Source: Massilia violaceinigra (lineage in GTDB: Bacteria; Pseudomonadota; Gammaproteobacteria; Burkholderiales; Burkholderiaceae_D). Taken from it: a stretch of DNA of 64,000 nucleotides. The notes beneath the pieces are model-generated. The model made no database searches. It was given only the letters and a program-made list of their open reading frames with translations, and was not told the origin of the DNA. The position numbers and the translations under genes are program-made. Of the stretch, positions 1 through 8,319 are shown in pieces; position 1 is the first letter of the stretch, and the number at the start of each line of letters is the position of its first letter. The stretch is from the NCBI RefSeq assembly GCF_002752675.1, contig NZ_CP024608.1, positions 4,278,001-4,342,000 on the forward strand, given 5' to 3'.

Positions 1-193
1 TCAGGTTGGCCAGATAAGTACCACTGTCATCGATGCGCACCGATGCCTGCAAGCGCGAAATCTGCCTGGTGTCATCGACCAGCACCAGATGGTTGTCCGC
101 GCCCCGGCCAATGGTTGCGCCAGGCCGGGAGAAGTCCTTGCTGACCGGCGGGCGTAGCGGCTGTCCGGCGTGTTCGAGGATGGTCAATCGCAT
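1..193 (-). CDS. tagH: T6SS-associated FHA-domain protein, N-terminal part only
   Basis: This is the N-terminal 64 codons of a forkhead-associated (FHA) protein; the rest lies beyond the left edge. The start ATG is at 193 and the protein begins MRLTILEHAGQPL. The FHA hallmarks are visible: the beta-strand motif T-I-G-R-G at about residues 29-33, followed by N-H-L-V-L and then I-S-R-L-Q-A. The usual S-R-x-H site reads S-R-L-Q, so His is replaced by Gln. FHA domains bind phosphothreonine peptides. In T6SS clusters TagH/Fha is the phosphorylation target and relay of the PpkA-type kinase. It is the last visible gene of the minus-strand T6SS operon, 12 bases after the lipoprotein gene. The family assignment is good; the C-terminal domains cannot be seen. 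Confidence 0.8.
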   Translation of the reverse strand, partial: MRLTILEHAGQPLRPPVSKDFSRPGATIGRGADNHLVLVDDTRQISRLQASVRIDDSGTYLANL

Positions 194-205
194 GCGTGTT
201 CCTGA

Positions 206-706
206 TTATGGCTTGGCTGGAAGTGCGGCTTTTTTGCGGGCGGCATCGAACGCCGGCCCCCACATCGGATGCGAGCGCTCGGCTTCGGGCAACTGAAAGC
301 CCGGATCGAGCAGCATCACGCGCTCCGCTTCAGCATTGCAAAGCGCGGTTTTCTTTGTGATGCAGTAGCTGAACGCCAGGAGTTTGTGCGCCTGGACTTG
401 CGTTGCGGCGCTCGAAAAATCGATCGCCTTGCTGGTGTTCAGGTGAGCGATGACTGCCTTGAAGTCACCGGCGGCAAATTGCTTGTTTGCTTCCGCAATG
501 GCAGCCTGCGCGCGCTGGTCCATTCCGTTCAATATCACTGCTGCAGGCCGGGCGGCTGGCTCGGGAGCGGCAACCGGCACGGTGGCAGTGCTGGCGCATG
601 CGCTTAGCCAGAGCGGGGCACTGATCGCCAACGCCGATGCGCCGGTTCTGACAACAGCGGCTCTGAACATCGATATCGGAAGGCGAACGTTAACAAGTCG
701 GTTCAT
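206..706 (-). CDS. Small T6SS-associated lipoprotein (TssQ-like)
   Basis: A 166-residue predicted lipoprotein. The start ATG at 706 was chosen because a weak GAAAG ribosome site lies upstream and the reading covers the whole signal peptide. A second ATG 36 bases further in has no ribosome site. Residues 1-36 form a long signal peptide ending in the lipobox L-S-A-C, with Cys37 as the lipidated residue. After a Pro/Ala-rich linker the mature part is helical, with an A-N-K-Q-F-A-A-G-D-F-K-A repeat-like segment. It ends in a conserved-looking block, L-L-D-P-G-F-Q-L-P-E-A-E-R-S-H-P-M-W-G-P. It lies between clpV and the FHA gene. Proteins of this type recur in betaproteobacterial T6SS operons, and I recall the name TssQ for them. 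The molecular role is not established here. Confidence 0.7.
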   Translation of the reverse strand: MNRLVNVRLPISMFRAAVVRTGASALAISAPLWLSACASTATVPVAAPEPAARPAAVILNGMDQRAQAAIAEANKQFAAGDFKAVIAHLNTSKAIDFSSAATQVQAHKLLAFSYCITKKTALCNAEAERVMLLDPGFQLPEAERSHPMWGPAFDAARKKAALPAKP

Positions 707-737
707 CAAAAAATCTTTCGTAATAGGTGAGGCAATG

Positions 738-3427
738 TCAGTGTGGGAGTGCCGACAGTTCGACGTCCAGGTCGTCGGCCCGCGCGGTCGGGGTGGCCGG
801 CGCAGCGTGCGCATGCTCGAAGCGATACGTGAACTCGCCTCCCTGCGCGCCGATCGTCACACCCGTCAGCTTTTCGGGCGCCGACAAGCGCAGCAGGATT
901 TCGCGGCTGATGTGCGGCAGCACCGTCTGGGTCAATACCGCGTCGACCATGCGCCCGCCGGATTCGAGCTGGGTGCAGCGTTGACCGAGCAGGGCCACGG
1001 CGGCGTCTTCATAGATGAACACAATGCGATGGTTGGCCAGCAGGCGGCTGCGGATGCGATCGAATTGCAGCGCGACGATACGCGCGAGCATGCTGTCCGA
1101 CAGAGGGAAGTACGGCACCACCGACAGGCGACCGAGCAAGGCGGCCGGGAACACTTTCAGCACGGCTCGCGCAGCGCGCCGGCCAGCGCATCCACGTCCG
1201 GCATCAAGTCCGGGTCCTGGCAAAGGCGCATCAAGAGATCGCTGCCGACATTCGAGGTCAGGATGATGACGGTGTTCTTGAAGTCGATGTAGCGGCCTTC
1301 GCCGTCTTCCATCCAGCCCTTGTCGAACACCTGGAAGAAAATTTCGTGCACATCCGGATGGGCTTTTTCGATTTCATCGAGCAGGACCACACTATACGGA
1401 CGCCGGCGCACCGCCTCGGTCAGCACCCCGCCTTCGCCGTAGCCAACATAACCTGGCGGCGCGCCTTTCAAGGTGCTGACGGTATGAGCTTCCTGGAATT
1501 CGCTCATATTGATGGTGATGAGATTCTGCTCGCCGCCGTACAGCGTTTCGGCCAAGGCCAGCGCGGTTTCGGTCTTGCCGACGCCGGACGGACCGGCCAG
1601 CAGGAACACGCCCACTGGCTTGTTCGGATCGTCCAGACGTGCGCGAGCGGTCTGCACGCGGCGCGCAATCGCTTCAAGCGCATGCTGTTGGCCGATCACG
1701 CGCTGGCCCAGCGTGTTGGCCAGTTCCAGCACCGCTTCGACGGCGTCGCCGACCATCCGTCCGACCGGAATGCCGGTCCAATCCGCAACCACTGCCGCCA
1801 CTGCATGGGCGTCCACCGCGGTGTGGATCAGCGCTTGTTCTTCCTGATGCAGTTCCAACTGCACCAGTACCGCTTGCAATTCGGTCAGGCGCGCTGCGCG
1901 CTCGCCGGGAGCGGCCGCCTGCAAAGCTTCGCGCAGGGTAAATATTTTCTCCGCCATCAGCTTCTCGGCGTGCCAGCGCGCGCTGATGGTGTCGAACTCG
2001 TGCTGCTCGGCGGCGATGCGCCGGGCCAGTGGTTCAAGGCGACTGGCATCGCCGGCGCCGACATTGCATTCATTGGTCACGATGTCCTGTTCAACCAGCA
2101 TGGCGTCGATCCGGCGCCGGCAGTCTTCCAGCATGGGCGGCTGGCTGTGCTGGCTCACTGCCACGCGGGCGCAGGCGGTGTCGAGCAGGCTGACGGCCTT
2201 GTCCGGTAACTGGCGCGCCGGAATGTAGCGGTGCGACAGCGCCACCGACGCAACGATGGCATCGTCCAGCAGCAGCACGCGGTGGTGGGTGGCCAGCTTG
2301 TCAGCCAGGCCACGCATCATGGTGACGGCGCGCGCCTCGTCCGGTTCTGCGATCTGCACGACCTGAAAACGGCGGGTCAGGGCGGCGTCTTTTTCAATGT
2401 ATTTCTTGTATTCGGCCCAGGTGGTGGCGCCAATGGTGCGCAGTTCGCCGCGCGCCAGCATGGGTTTTAACAGATTGGCGGCGTCGCCGGTGCCGGCCGC
2501 GCCGCCAGCGCCGATCAGGGTGTGAATCTCATCGATGAACAAGATGACCGGACGGGCGCTGGCCTGCACCTCGGTGATCAATTCGCGCAGGCGTTTTTCG
2601 AATTCACCTTTGACGCTGGCGCCAGCTTGCAGCAGACCGATGTCAAGCAGCAGCAGGTCGACGTCGCGCAGCGGCGGCGGCACGTCGCCGTTGGCAATGC
2701 GCTGCGCGAGGCCTTCCACCACGGCGGTTTTGCCGACCCCGGCTTCACCGGCCAGCAGCGGATTGTTCTGGCGGCGACGCAGCAGCACGTCGACCATCTG
2801 GCGAATTTCTTCATCGCGTCCGGTAACAGGGTCGATCTCGCCAGCACGTGCGCGTGCGGTCAGGTCGACCGTGTAGAGCGCGAGGGCCTTGCCGCTTCCG
2901 GCTGGGGGCAAGCTGTCGAGGGGGCCGGCTGCGGCGGTGGTCGCCGCTTGTTCCGGCGAGCCGGACAGGATCTGGTCGAAGCTGCTGGACAGTACGTCTG
3001 GCAAGACCCGCTCGAACTGACGCGAGATACCGATCAGCACATGGCGCAGGCTGCCGGTTTTTAGCAAACCGAGCAACATATGCGCGCCACGAATCTTCTC
3101 GGCGCCGAACGTCAGGCTGGCGTAGACCCACGCGCGTTCGACGGCTTCGTCGATATGGCCGGACAGGTCGCTCACGGCGCCCACGCCACGCGGCAACCGG
3201 TCCAGCGCTGCCAGCAAGTCGCGCGTCAGCTGGTCCTGGTCCAGATTGAAGTGGCGGGAGACGTGCTGCAGATCGCCGTCAGGCGCCTGCCACAGCTGGT
3301 GGATCCAGTGTACCAGCTCGACGTACGGATTGCCGCGCAGGCGACAGAATGCGGTGCCGCTTTCGAGTGCCGCGTACAGCATGGGATTGAGCTTGCCGAA
3401 CAGGGCCAGGCGGCTGATTTCAGACAT
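738..3427 (-). pseudogene. tssH: ClpV (TssH), AAA+ sheath-recycling ATPase, frameshifted near its C terminus
   Basis: ClpV unfolds the contracted TssB/TssC sheath in the cytoplasm so that it can be reused. The start ATG at 3427 has a GAGGAA ribosome site 6 bases upstream and overlaps the end of tssG by 8 bases. Visible domains: Clp-N at about residues 1-150, the first Walker A (G-E-A-G-V-G-K-T) at about 227-234, Walker B with L-F-I-D-E-I-H, a ClpB/V middle region, and a second AAA+ domain with Walker A G-P-S-G-V-G-K-T near residue 600. The frame then breaks. After ...A-L-R-E-P the reading is C-stop at 1157, while the expected K-V-F-P-A-A-L-L-G-R-L-S-V-V-P-Y continues in another frame to the stop at 738. 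Inserting one C between 1162 and 1163 restores L-L-K-V-F and a protein of about 896 residues, the normal family length. Either the gene is inactivated or there is a sequence error. Confidence 0.9.
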
Positions 3428-4496
3428 GAAGTGTTCCTCGTTGAAGGTGAGAGTTGGCGCGCGGCGCGCCACGCTTGCTGGCCGCGCGTGCCGTGTAATC
3501 GATAATGAGGTGTGCGCTCGCTGCGCGCGGTGTGCCTGAAGGCCGTCTCCCCAGCCACGTCGACAGGCCGAGCGGCTGCATCTGGCTCAGCGCCGCCATC
3601 GGCTGCTGGTCGTCGGCCAGCAGCAGCTGGACATCCCAGCTCAAATCCATGCCGACAAATTCGTGGACCCATTCGACCAGGGCGGCGACATGTTCGCCGC
3701 CCGGCAAAAAGCGTTTGTAGTCGTCCAGGGTCAGCGGCCCCAGTACCAGCCGAAAGCGCGACTGGGCGTCGCGCACGGCCACGCCAAGCGTGCTGCCTCG
3801 GCCAAGCCCCATGCCCGCGCTACCGAGCGCCATGCGGTCTGCATCGGCCAGCCTGACCCAATGCGTCACATGCTCGATGACGTTGACCGGGATCTCGAAA
3901 TAGCTGTGCAAGATGGCCCGCAAGCCTTCCGGATTGCGGCTTTGCCGGCCCAGATGGCCAGCCTGGCAGTAGCGCGCATGCAGACCGATGGCGCCAGGCC
4001 GTTTTTGTGCCGGCAGTCCCATGCCCAGCAGGCTGGCCAGATGCGCATCGAAACGCGCCTCGCCCGGACGATCCAGCGTGGCGGTCACCTGGCTATCGGC
4101 CCATGCCCGGTAAAACAGCGTAATGAGGCGATGATGAAACAGGTCGGCAAAAGCGACCAAGGTCGGATCGGCCGCCATGCGCTCGCGTTCACGCGCGTAT
4201 TCGGTCAGGTGCAGCGGCAGCGGGCCGTTCGGTCCGAACAAGCCGAAGCCGTAAATGCTCAGTTGCGCCGCGCGGCCGTCCTCCTCGCGCAGGCCGGCGA
4301 TCGAGGCGGGCGCAAAGGCGAGCGATGCCTGTTGCGCCAGACGCACCGGTTCCTCGGCCGGGTGACCGGTCCGGCCCAGCAACTGCGCGGCGCCTGCGCG
4401 CGCGTCGATCCAGCGCAGCAGCGCGAACAGATCGTGTTCGTACGGCGCCTCGCGTAGTTGCCGCCACGGCGCCTGATCGGTCCAGGCCGCGTTCAT
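3420..4496 (-). CDS. tssG: T6SS baseplate subunit TssG
   Basis: TssG is a wedge component of the T6SS baseplate and works with TssE, TssF and TssK. The 358-residue length fits the family. Typical features are an N-terminal stretch with F-A-L-L-R-W-I-D-A-R, then F-G-L-F-G-P-N-G-P-L-P-L-H-L-T-E-Y at about residues 85-100, F-H-H-R-L-I-T-L-F-Y-R-A-W near 118-130, and a C-terminal L-T-L-D-D-Y-x-R-F-L-P-G-G block. The start ATG at 4496 overlaps the tssF stop as ATGA, so translation is probably coupled. The gene also overlaps the clpV start by 8 bases. It is intact, unlike its downstream neighbour clpV. The assignment is secure from motifs and position. Confidence 0.95.
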   Translation of the reverse strand: MNAAWTDQAPWRQLREAPYEHDLFALLRWIDARAGAAQLLGRTGHPAEEPVRLAQQASLAFAPASIAGLREEDGRAAQLSIYGFGLFGPNGPLPLHLTEYARERERMAADPTLVAFADLFHHRLITLFYRAWADSQVTATLDRPGEARFDAHLASLLGMGLPAQKRPGAIGLHARYCQAGHLGRQSRNPEGLRAILHSYFEIPVNVIEHVTHWVRLADADRMALGSAGMGLGRGSTLGVAVRDAQSRFRLVLGPLTLDDYKRFLPGGEHVAALVEWVHEFVGMDLSWDVQLLLADDQQPMAALSQMQPLGLSTWLGRRPSGTPRAASAHLIIDYTARAASKRGAPRANSHLQRGTLHV

Positions 4497-6361
4497 AACA
4501 GCGGCCTGTTGCCCAGGCGGGCCGGCCAGCTGGCGATCCGGCCCCGATTGCCGCTATGGAGTTCCAGCTCGGCGAACAGATTGATCGACACGTAGCGTGC
4601 GAAAAACTGTTCCAGCACCGCGCCGAACAGATACGGACTGTCGCCGGAGAATGCCTGCTCATCGACGGTCACGGCGATTTTCACGCCGCGGCCATGAACA
4701 GGCGGGCCAGGCTGGGGCAGGCGACGGAACACCGGTTGGTGTACCACCGAACGCACGCCTTCGACCTGGCGCTGCAATCCCGCCTGGCTGTCGTCCAGAT
4801 ACAGGCCCAGCAATTGACGCAGAATCGCCGCGCCTTGCTCGCCATCTTGCTCGAACAGGCCCTGGTGATTCAGGCCGAGGTGGCTGATCAGCTGCCAGGC
4901 CAGCTTGCCATCGGCCAGCGGCGCCTGGGGACGTGAAGGCGCGCGTACTGTCGTGATCGCACCAACCGGGGCGGAGACGTTCAGCGTGAAGTCGCTGTCG
5001 CCGCCGGTACTGAGCAGCAAGGCCAGGTCGCGGTTGGTGCACAGCGTATCGACCGACAGTTGGCGCAGCGTGTCGGCAAACGGCGCCTCGTGCTGATCGA
5101 CCAGCGAAATATAGACATCGCTGCCGTTATACGAGGTGCGCGCCCCATGCTGGCGGGCGCGCTGTGACAGAAGGCGTGCTTCGCGCCGCAGGCAGTAGTA
5201 GGCGCCATGGTCGCGCGCATCGCGTGCGAACGAGGCATGAAATGGCCGGAACTGGCGGTCGTCGCCGCTGCCGTGACCAAGCATGGACGTCACGCTATGG
5301 ACTTCAAAGTCCAGTGCCTTGCTGCGGTCGACCAGCAGATGGTATTCATTGACCTTGGGCGTGACCAATACCCGGTCCGCGCGCTTCGGAAACAAATTCA
5401 CCACCGGCGTGCAATGCATGGCCAGGTCGCCCGTGCCAACCAGGCGCTCAAGCGTTGCGTCATCCTGGTCGAGCAGGATCGTTATTTCAACCTGCGTGCC
5501 GGTCACGCCGCGCAAGGCGCGCTGCAAGCCGGCGATACTGAAAAACAGCAGACGGGCAGGGTAGGCAAAATACTCCTGCAATATCCGGTAGCCCTGGAAG
5601 TGGCGCTGGTCGTCCGGCAGGAGGGCTTGTTCCATATCGAAGCCTTCATGGCGCACGGCGCTGGCGTCGAGCACCTCGCCCCATGGCCGGTAGGCTCCAT
5701 TGCCGCTGTCGGTTTGCCGGCACAGCACGGCGACGGTGTGACCCGCCACCAGTTCCAGCAAGCGCAGGGCGCGCTGCTCGGGACCGGCCAAATGGAAAGT
5801 GAGCTTGTCGAGCGGCGACACTTCGCAGCGCTGGCCGCCGCCAAACTGCAGATTGATGCGCAGCGCGGCCATGGCCAGGTTGCGCAAGCGTGCCGGCACA
5901 TCGCCCGGTGCAGGGCCGAAACGCACCTGGTCCAGGGTCAGCGGCCACAGTGTGACGGCGTGGCCGGTGCGAAACTCGCAGGCAGTCTGCTCACCGCGCG
6001 CCAGACCGGCGCGCAGCGAGGTTTTGGCCGGCAAGGTGAAGCCCGACGCCAGGCTGCCCACGGTCAGGTCCGGCTGCAGTTGCACGACCGCCATGGACGG
6101 CGTCGGCGCCAGATAGCCAGGATAGATCGACGTCAGCAGCTGCTCGGTAAAGCGTGGAAACTGCGCATCCATTTTCAGCTGCACGCGCGCCGTCAGGAAG
6201 CTGAAGCCTTCCAGCAAGCGCTCGACGTAGGGGTCGGCCACTTCAATGCCGTGCATGCCCAGGCGGCCAGCGACCTTGGGAAATTGTTCCGCGAATTCCG
6301 CGCCCATCTCGCGCAGGTAGCTCAGTTCGCGGTTGTAGTAGTCCAGCAGCCGTGCATCCAT
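4493..6361 (-). CDS. tssF: T6SS baseplate subunit TssF
   Basis: A 622-residue TssF, the other wedge protein of the baseplate. The true N terminus is M-D-A-R-L-L-D-Y-Y-N-R-E-L-S-Y-L-R, the classic TssF opening, so I place the start at 6361 although the frame is open for 31 more codons upstream. Other family signatures are F-A-E-Q-F-P-K-V-A-G-R-L, D-P-Y-V-E-R-L-L-E-G-F-S-F-L-T-A-R and P-R-F-T-E-Q-L-L-T-S-I-Y-P-G-Y-L-A-P near residues 80-100. The C-terminal segment F-A-R-Y-V-S-I-N-L-F-A-E is also typical. The start overlaps the tssE stop by one base (TGATG) and the end overlaps tssG by four, which supports tight co-translation of tssE, tssF and tssG. Confidence 0.96.
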   Translation of the reverse strand: MDARLLDYYNRELSYLREMGAEFAEQFPKVAGRLGMHGIEVADPYVERLLEGFSFLTARVQLKMDAQFPRFTEQLLTSIYPGYLAPTPSMAVVQLQPDLTVGSLASGFTLPAKTSLRAGLARGEQTACEFRTGHAVTLWPLTLDQVRFGPAPGDVPARLRNLAMAALRINLQFGGGQRCEVSPLDKLTFHLAGPEQRALRLLELVAGHTVAVLCRQTDSGNGAYRPWGEVLDASAVRHEGFDMEQALLPDDQRHFQGYRILQEYFAYPARLLFFSIAGLQRALRGVTGTQVEITILLDQDDATLERLVGTGDLAMHCTPVVNLFPKRADRVLVTPKVNEYHLLVDRSKALDFEVHSVTSMLGHGSGDDRQFRPFHASFARDARDHGAYYCLRREARLLSQRARQHGARTSYNGSDVYISLVDQHEAPFADTLRQLSVDTLCTNRDLALLLSTGGDSDFTLNVSAPVGAITTVRAPSRPQAPLADGKLAWQLISHLGLNHQGLFEQDGEQGAAILRQLLGLYLDDSQAGLQRQVEGVRSVVHQPVFRRLPQPGPPVHGRGVKIAVTVDEQAFSGDSPYLFGAVLEQFFARYVSINLFAELELHSGNRGRIASWPARLGNRPLL

Positions 6362-6921
6362 CAGTCGGCCACCAGGTTGTGCAGTTTGGTGTGGCCGGTT
6401 TCGATGTCCACGTCGGAACGCACCAGAAACTCCACCGGATACGGTTGCGACCATAACTGGGCGCGGATCTCGAACGCCAGTTCGTTGTGCAGCGACAGGC
6501 TGTCCGGATCGGATACGCAGCGAACGTGGAGCGTGTCCGGCAGCAGGCGCGGCTCGAATTTGAGAATCGCGCGGCGCAGGCTGCCGGCCAGTTCCTGGCT
6601 ATCGAGCTCGGACAAGTGCTTGCCCGACAGCGGAAGGATGCCGTAATTAAGCACCGAGCGATGCACCTGCGGGTAAGCCTCAAGATCGACGTCGGCAGCC
6701 ATGGCCGTGCAATTGAGCAGCCAGACCAGGTCACGCATGACGGCGCTGCGCAGGGCCGCACTGGACGTGCCGGGCGGCTCCATTTCGATGCGTTGCAGCC
6801 GATCGTGGTCGGTCAGGCGTTCCAGCAGGGCCGGGCGCAGACGGTCGCGCGCACCCAGGCGCAGGCGCTCGGCGTCGTCGTGCCGCCCGTGGAGGGGGAC
6901 CTGATTGCCTGATTTAAACAT
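6361..6921 (-). CDS. tssE: T6SS baseplate subunit TssE (gp25-like)
   Basis: A 186-residue TssE, homologous to T4 phage gp25 and part of the baseplate hub and wedge that primes sheath assembly. The start at 6921 gives M-F-K-S-G-N-Q and overlaps tagJ by 8 bases. The gp25 signature is clear: R-S-A-V-M-R-D-L-V-W-L-L-N, then S-V-L-N-Y-G-I-L-P-L-S-G at about residues 113-124, then L-R-R-A-I-L-K-F-E-P-R-L. The N-terminal part, with L-R-P-A-L-L-E-R-L-T-D, is also family-typical. It is slightly longer than many TssE proteins, mostly at the N terminus. The upstream frame stays open for 21 more codons, but those residues look unlike the family. Confidence 0.93.
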   Translation of the reverse strand: MFKSGNQVPLHGRHDDAERLRLGARDRLRPALLERLTDHDRLQRIEMEPPGTSSAALRSAVMRDLVWLLNCTAMAADVDLEAYPQVHRSVLNYGILPLSGKHLSELDSQELAGSLRRAILKFEPRLLPDTLHVRCVSDPDSLSLHNELAFEIRAQLWSQPYPVEFLVRSDVDIETGHTKLHNLVAD

Positions 6922-7744
6922 TGCCAACCTGCGCGTCGTCAACGTCGAAAACAATCTCGGCGATATCAAGCAGGGCGTATTCACCCTGGTCGGTCACCAG
7001 CATGCGCTGGCCGATGCCCAGGTACTGGTCAGAGCCCGCCAGCGGCAGCCATTCGGTATAAGCGGCGGTCAGGATTTTTTGATCGCTCACGGCGGCAGGC
7101 AAGGGGTAACGCACCGGCAAAGCCGCGTGGATTTCCTTGCCGCTCACGGGATTGATTTCGCTATGGGACCAGACCAGCGCACAGCGGCTGGTCGGCGGCA
7201 CAAAGCGAAGGCGCTGTACCTGGCTCAGCGGCAGCCAGAGATAGCGCTCGCCTGCGAACATTTCGAGCACTGGGCCAAGGCGGCCGTCGCCATCGGCCAG
7301 CCAGGCGAACGGGACAAGTGTGTCGCTGCCGTGCAGCCGCAGGTACCCGCTGCGCGCCGGCAGTTCGGCCATGGCAGCGGCGCGCAATGCGCCAGCCTCG
7401 GCATCGCTACCGAGTGCGTCGAGTTCAAGGGCGTCGACCAGGCGTTCCACTGCCGCATCGGCTCCGGAGACGTCGGGCCGCCGGGCACCGGCGAACACCT
7501 GCGCGCGCACCAGTTCGGCAGCGAGCGGCCGCAGGTAAATCCCCGCGAGCGAATGGGCGTTCGGATTGAGTTCCAGCGTCATCTTGAGCGCCGCTTGGGC
7601 ACGGAGCCAGTCACCACGCAATGCCAGCACCTGGAACAGCTGCGCCCGCAAGTCCGCGTCTTCCGGCTTGCGCCGGATGCGCTCCTTGAGCTGCGCATGT
7701 TCTTCATCCAGACTGGCTACGTCAGCGATCGCGCTTTGATTCAT
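6914..7744 (-). CDS. tagJ: T6SS accessory protein TagJ (ImpE family)
   Basis: A 276-residue ImpE/TagJ protein. In systems where it has been studied, TagJ binds the sheath protein TssB and ClpV and modulates sheath recycling. The start ATG at 7744 has AAGG six bases upstream. The N terminus is a TPR-like helical region (residues about 15-60, with D-L-R-A-Q-L-F-Q-V-L-A-L-R-G-D-W). The C-terminal half carries the ImpE signature: L-P-A-R-x-G, then F-A-G-E-R-Y-L-W-L-P-L-S-Q-V, and L-P-V-R-Y-P. It follows hcp after a 53-base gap containing a strong hairpin, and precedes tssE. Its presence agrees with the kinase/FHA/TagF type of T6SS. It is intact. Confidence 0.92.
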   Translation of the reverse strand: MNQSAIADVASLDEEHAQLKERIRRKPEDADLRAQLFQVLALRGDWLRAQAALKMTLELNPNAHSLAGIYLRPLAAELVRAQVFAGARRPDVSGADAAVERLVDALELDALGSDAEAGALRAAAMAELPARSGYLRLHGSDTLVPFAWLADGDGRLGPVLEMFAGERYLWLPLSQVQRLRFVPPTSRCALVWSHSEINPVSGKEIHAALPVRYPLPAAVSDQKILTAAYTEWLPLAGSDQYLGIGQRMLVTDQGEYALLDIAEIVFDVDDAQVGNV

Positions 7745-7760
7745 GTTCCACCTTTGAGAA

Positions 7761-7792
7761 GGGGTTCGTCGAGCTTCGGCTCGATGAACCCC
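7761..7792 (-). terminator. Strong hairpin between hcp and tagJ (attenuator or mRNA-stabilising)
   Basis: A 14-base-pair inverted repeat with a 4-base loop: arm 7761-7774, loop 7775-7778, arm 7779-7792, with one G-T wobble pair. On the transcribed minus strand the stem starts five bases after the hcp stop codon. The following bases are TTCTC, not a run of T, so it is not a classical intrinsic terminator. A partial terminator or 3'-end stabiliser downstream of hcp would let Hcp be made in excess over the genes that follow. That role is inference; the hairpin is directly visible. Confidence 0.55.
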
Positions 7793-7797
7793 GAACA

Positions 7798-8274
7798 TTA
7801 CATTTCGATGTTGTCGGTGATGTTCCAGCCCATTGGGCTGCTGGCGCCGTTGCCTTGCTTGTCGGTATAAGCCTGACGCACTTTTGCAGCCTGGAAGCCA
7901 TAGTTCATGACCAGACGCTCAAGCGTGTCTTGTGGATCGACGCCGACGATTTGCGCCGACGTCACCAGCACATCTTCCAGGGTGACGACGCAAAACTCTT
8001 TCTTCGTGCCGGTCGATTTGCATACGTGGACAATCACGCTGCCGAGACGCAAACCGCTTGCGCAGTGCTTGATCAAGGCCGGGGTGGCCTTGTCCATGAA
8101 GGCGACTACTTGCAGGTCATTGAAGCTGGCGCGGCCCGCGCCGCCACCGACGACCATGCCGCCCGGCTGGCTGGCGCCCCATGAGAACGATTTGATGTCG
8201 CTCCAATCCTTGTGCTTGTCATCGGTTGCTTCGCCGGTGACGCCAGTTACTTTCATAAACATCATTGCTGCCAT
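7798..8274 (-). CDS. hcp: Hcp (TssD), T6SS inner-tube protein
   Basis: A 158-residue Hcp, the hexameric tube subunit expelled when the sheath contracts. The start ATG at 8274 has AGGAG seven bases upstream. Family features: K-V-T-G-V-T-G-E-A-T-D-D-K-H-K-D-W at residues 8-24, then F-S-W-G-A-S-Q-P-G near 30, the long loop and beta-strand K-A-T-P-A-L-I-K-H-C-A-S-G, and a C-terminal V-M-N-Y-G-F. It contains Cys residues near positions 70 and 84, not rare in this subfamily. It lies between tssC and the hairpin at 7761-7792, the position expected for the most highly expressed gene of the operon. No fused C-terminal toxin domain is present, so it is a plain structural Hcp. Confidence 0.96.
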   Translation of the reverse strand: MAAMMFMKVTGVTGEATDDKHKDWSDIKSFSWGASQPGGMVVGGGAGRASFNDLQVVAFMDKATPALIKHCASGLRLGSVIVHVCKSTGTKKEFCVVTLEDVLVTSAQIVGVDPQDTLERLVMNYGFQAAKVRQAYTDKQGNGASSPMGWNITDNIEM

Positions 8275-8319
8275 GTAAAACTCCTAAATTGAGAAAAGAC
8301 TTGCAGGGTTGGTGCTTGC

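Noticed and set aside
1157..1165. Programmed ribosomal frameshift in clpV (and likewise in tssK at 20098)
   Set aside because: A -1 slip would restore both frames, but neither site has a slippery heptamer or a clear downstream structure, and programmed shifting is not known in these families.
738..1223. A separate 161-codon minus-strand ORF downstream of clpV
   Set aside because: From about 1160 down it encodes the conserved C-terminal end of ClpV, so it is the second half of the frameshifted clpV and not an independent gene. Its first 20 or so codons are out of frame with any known protein.
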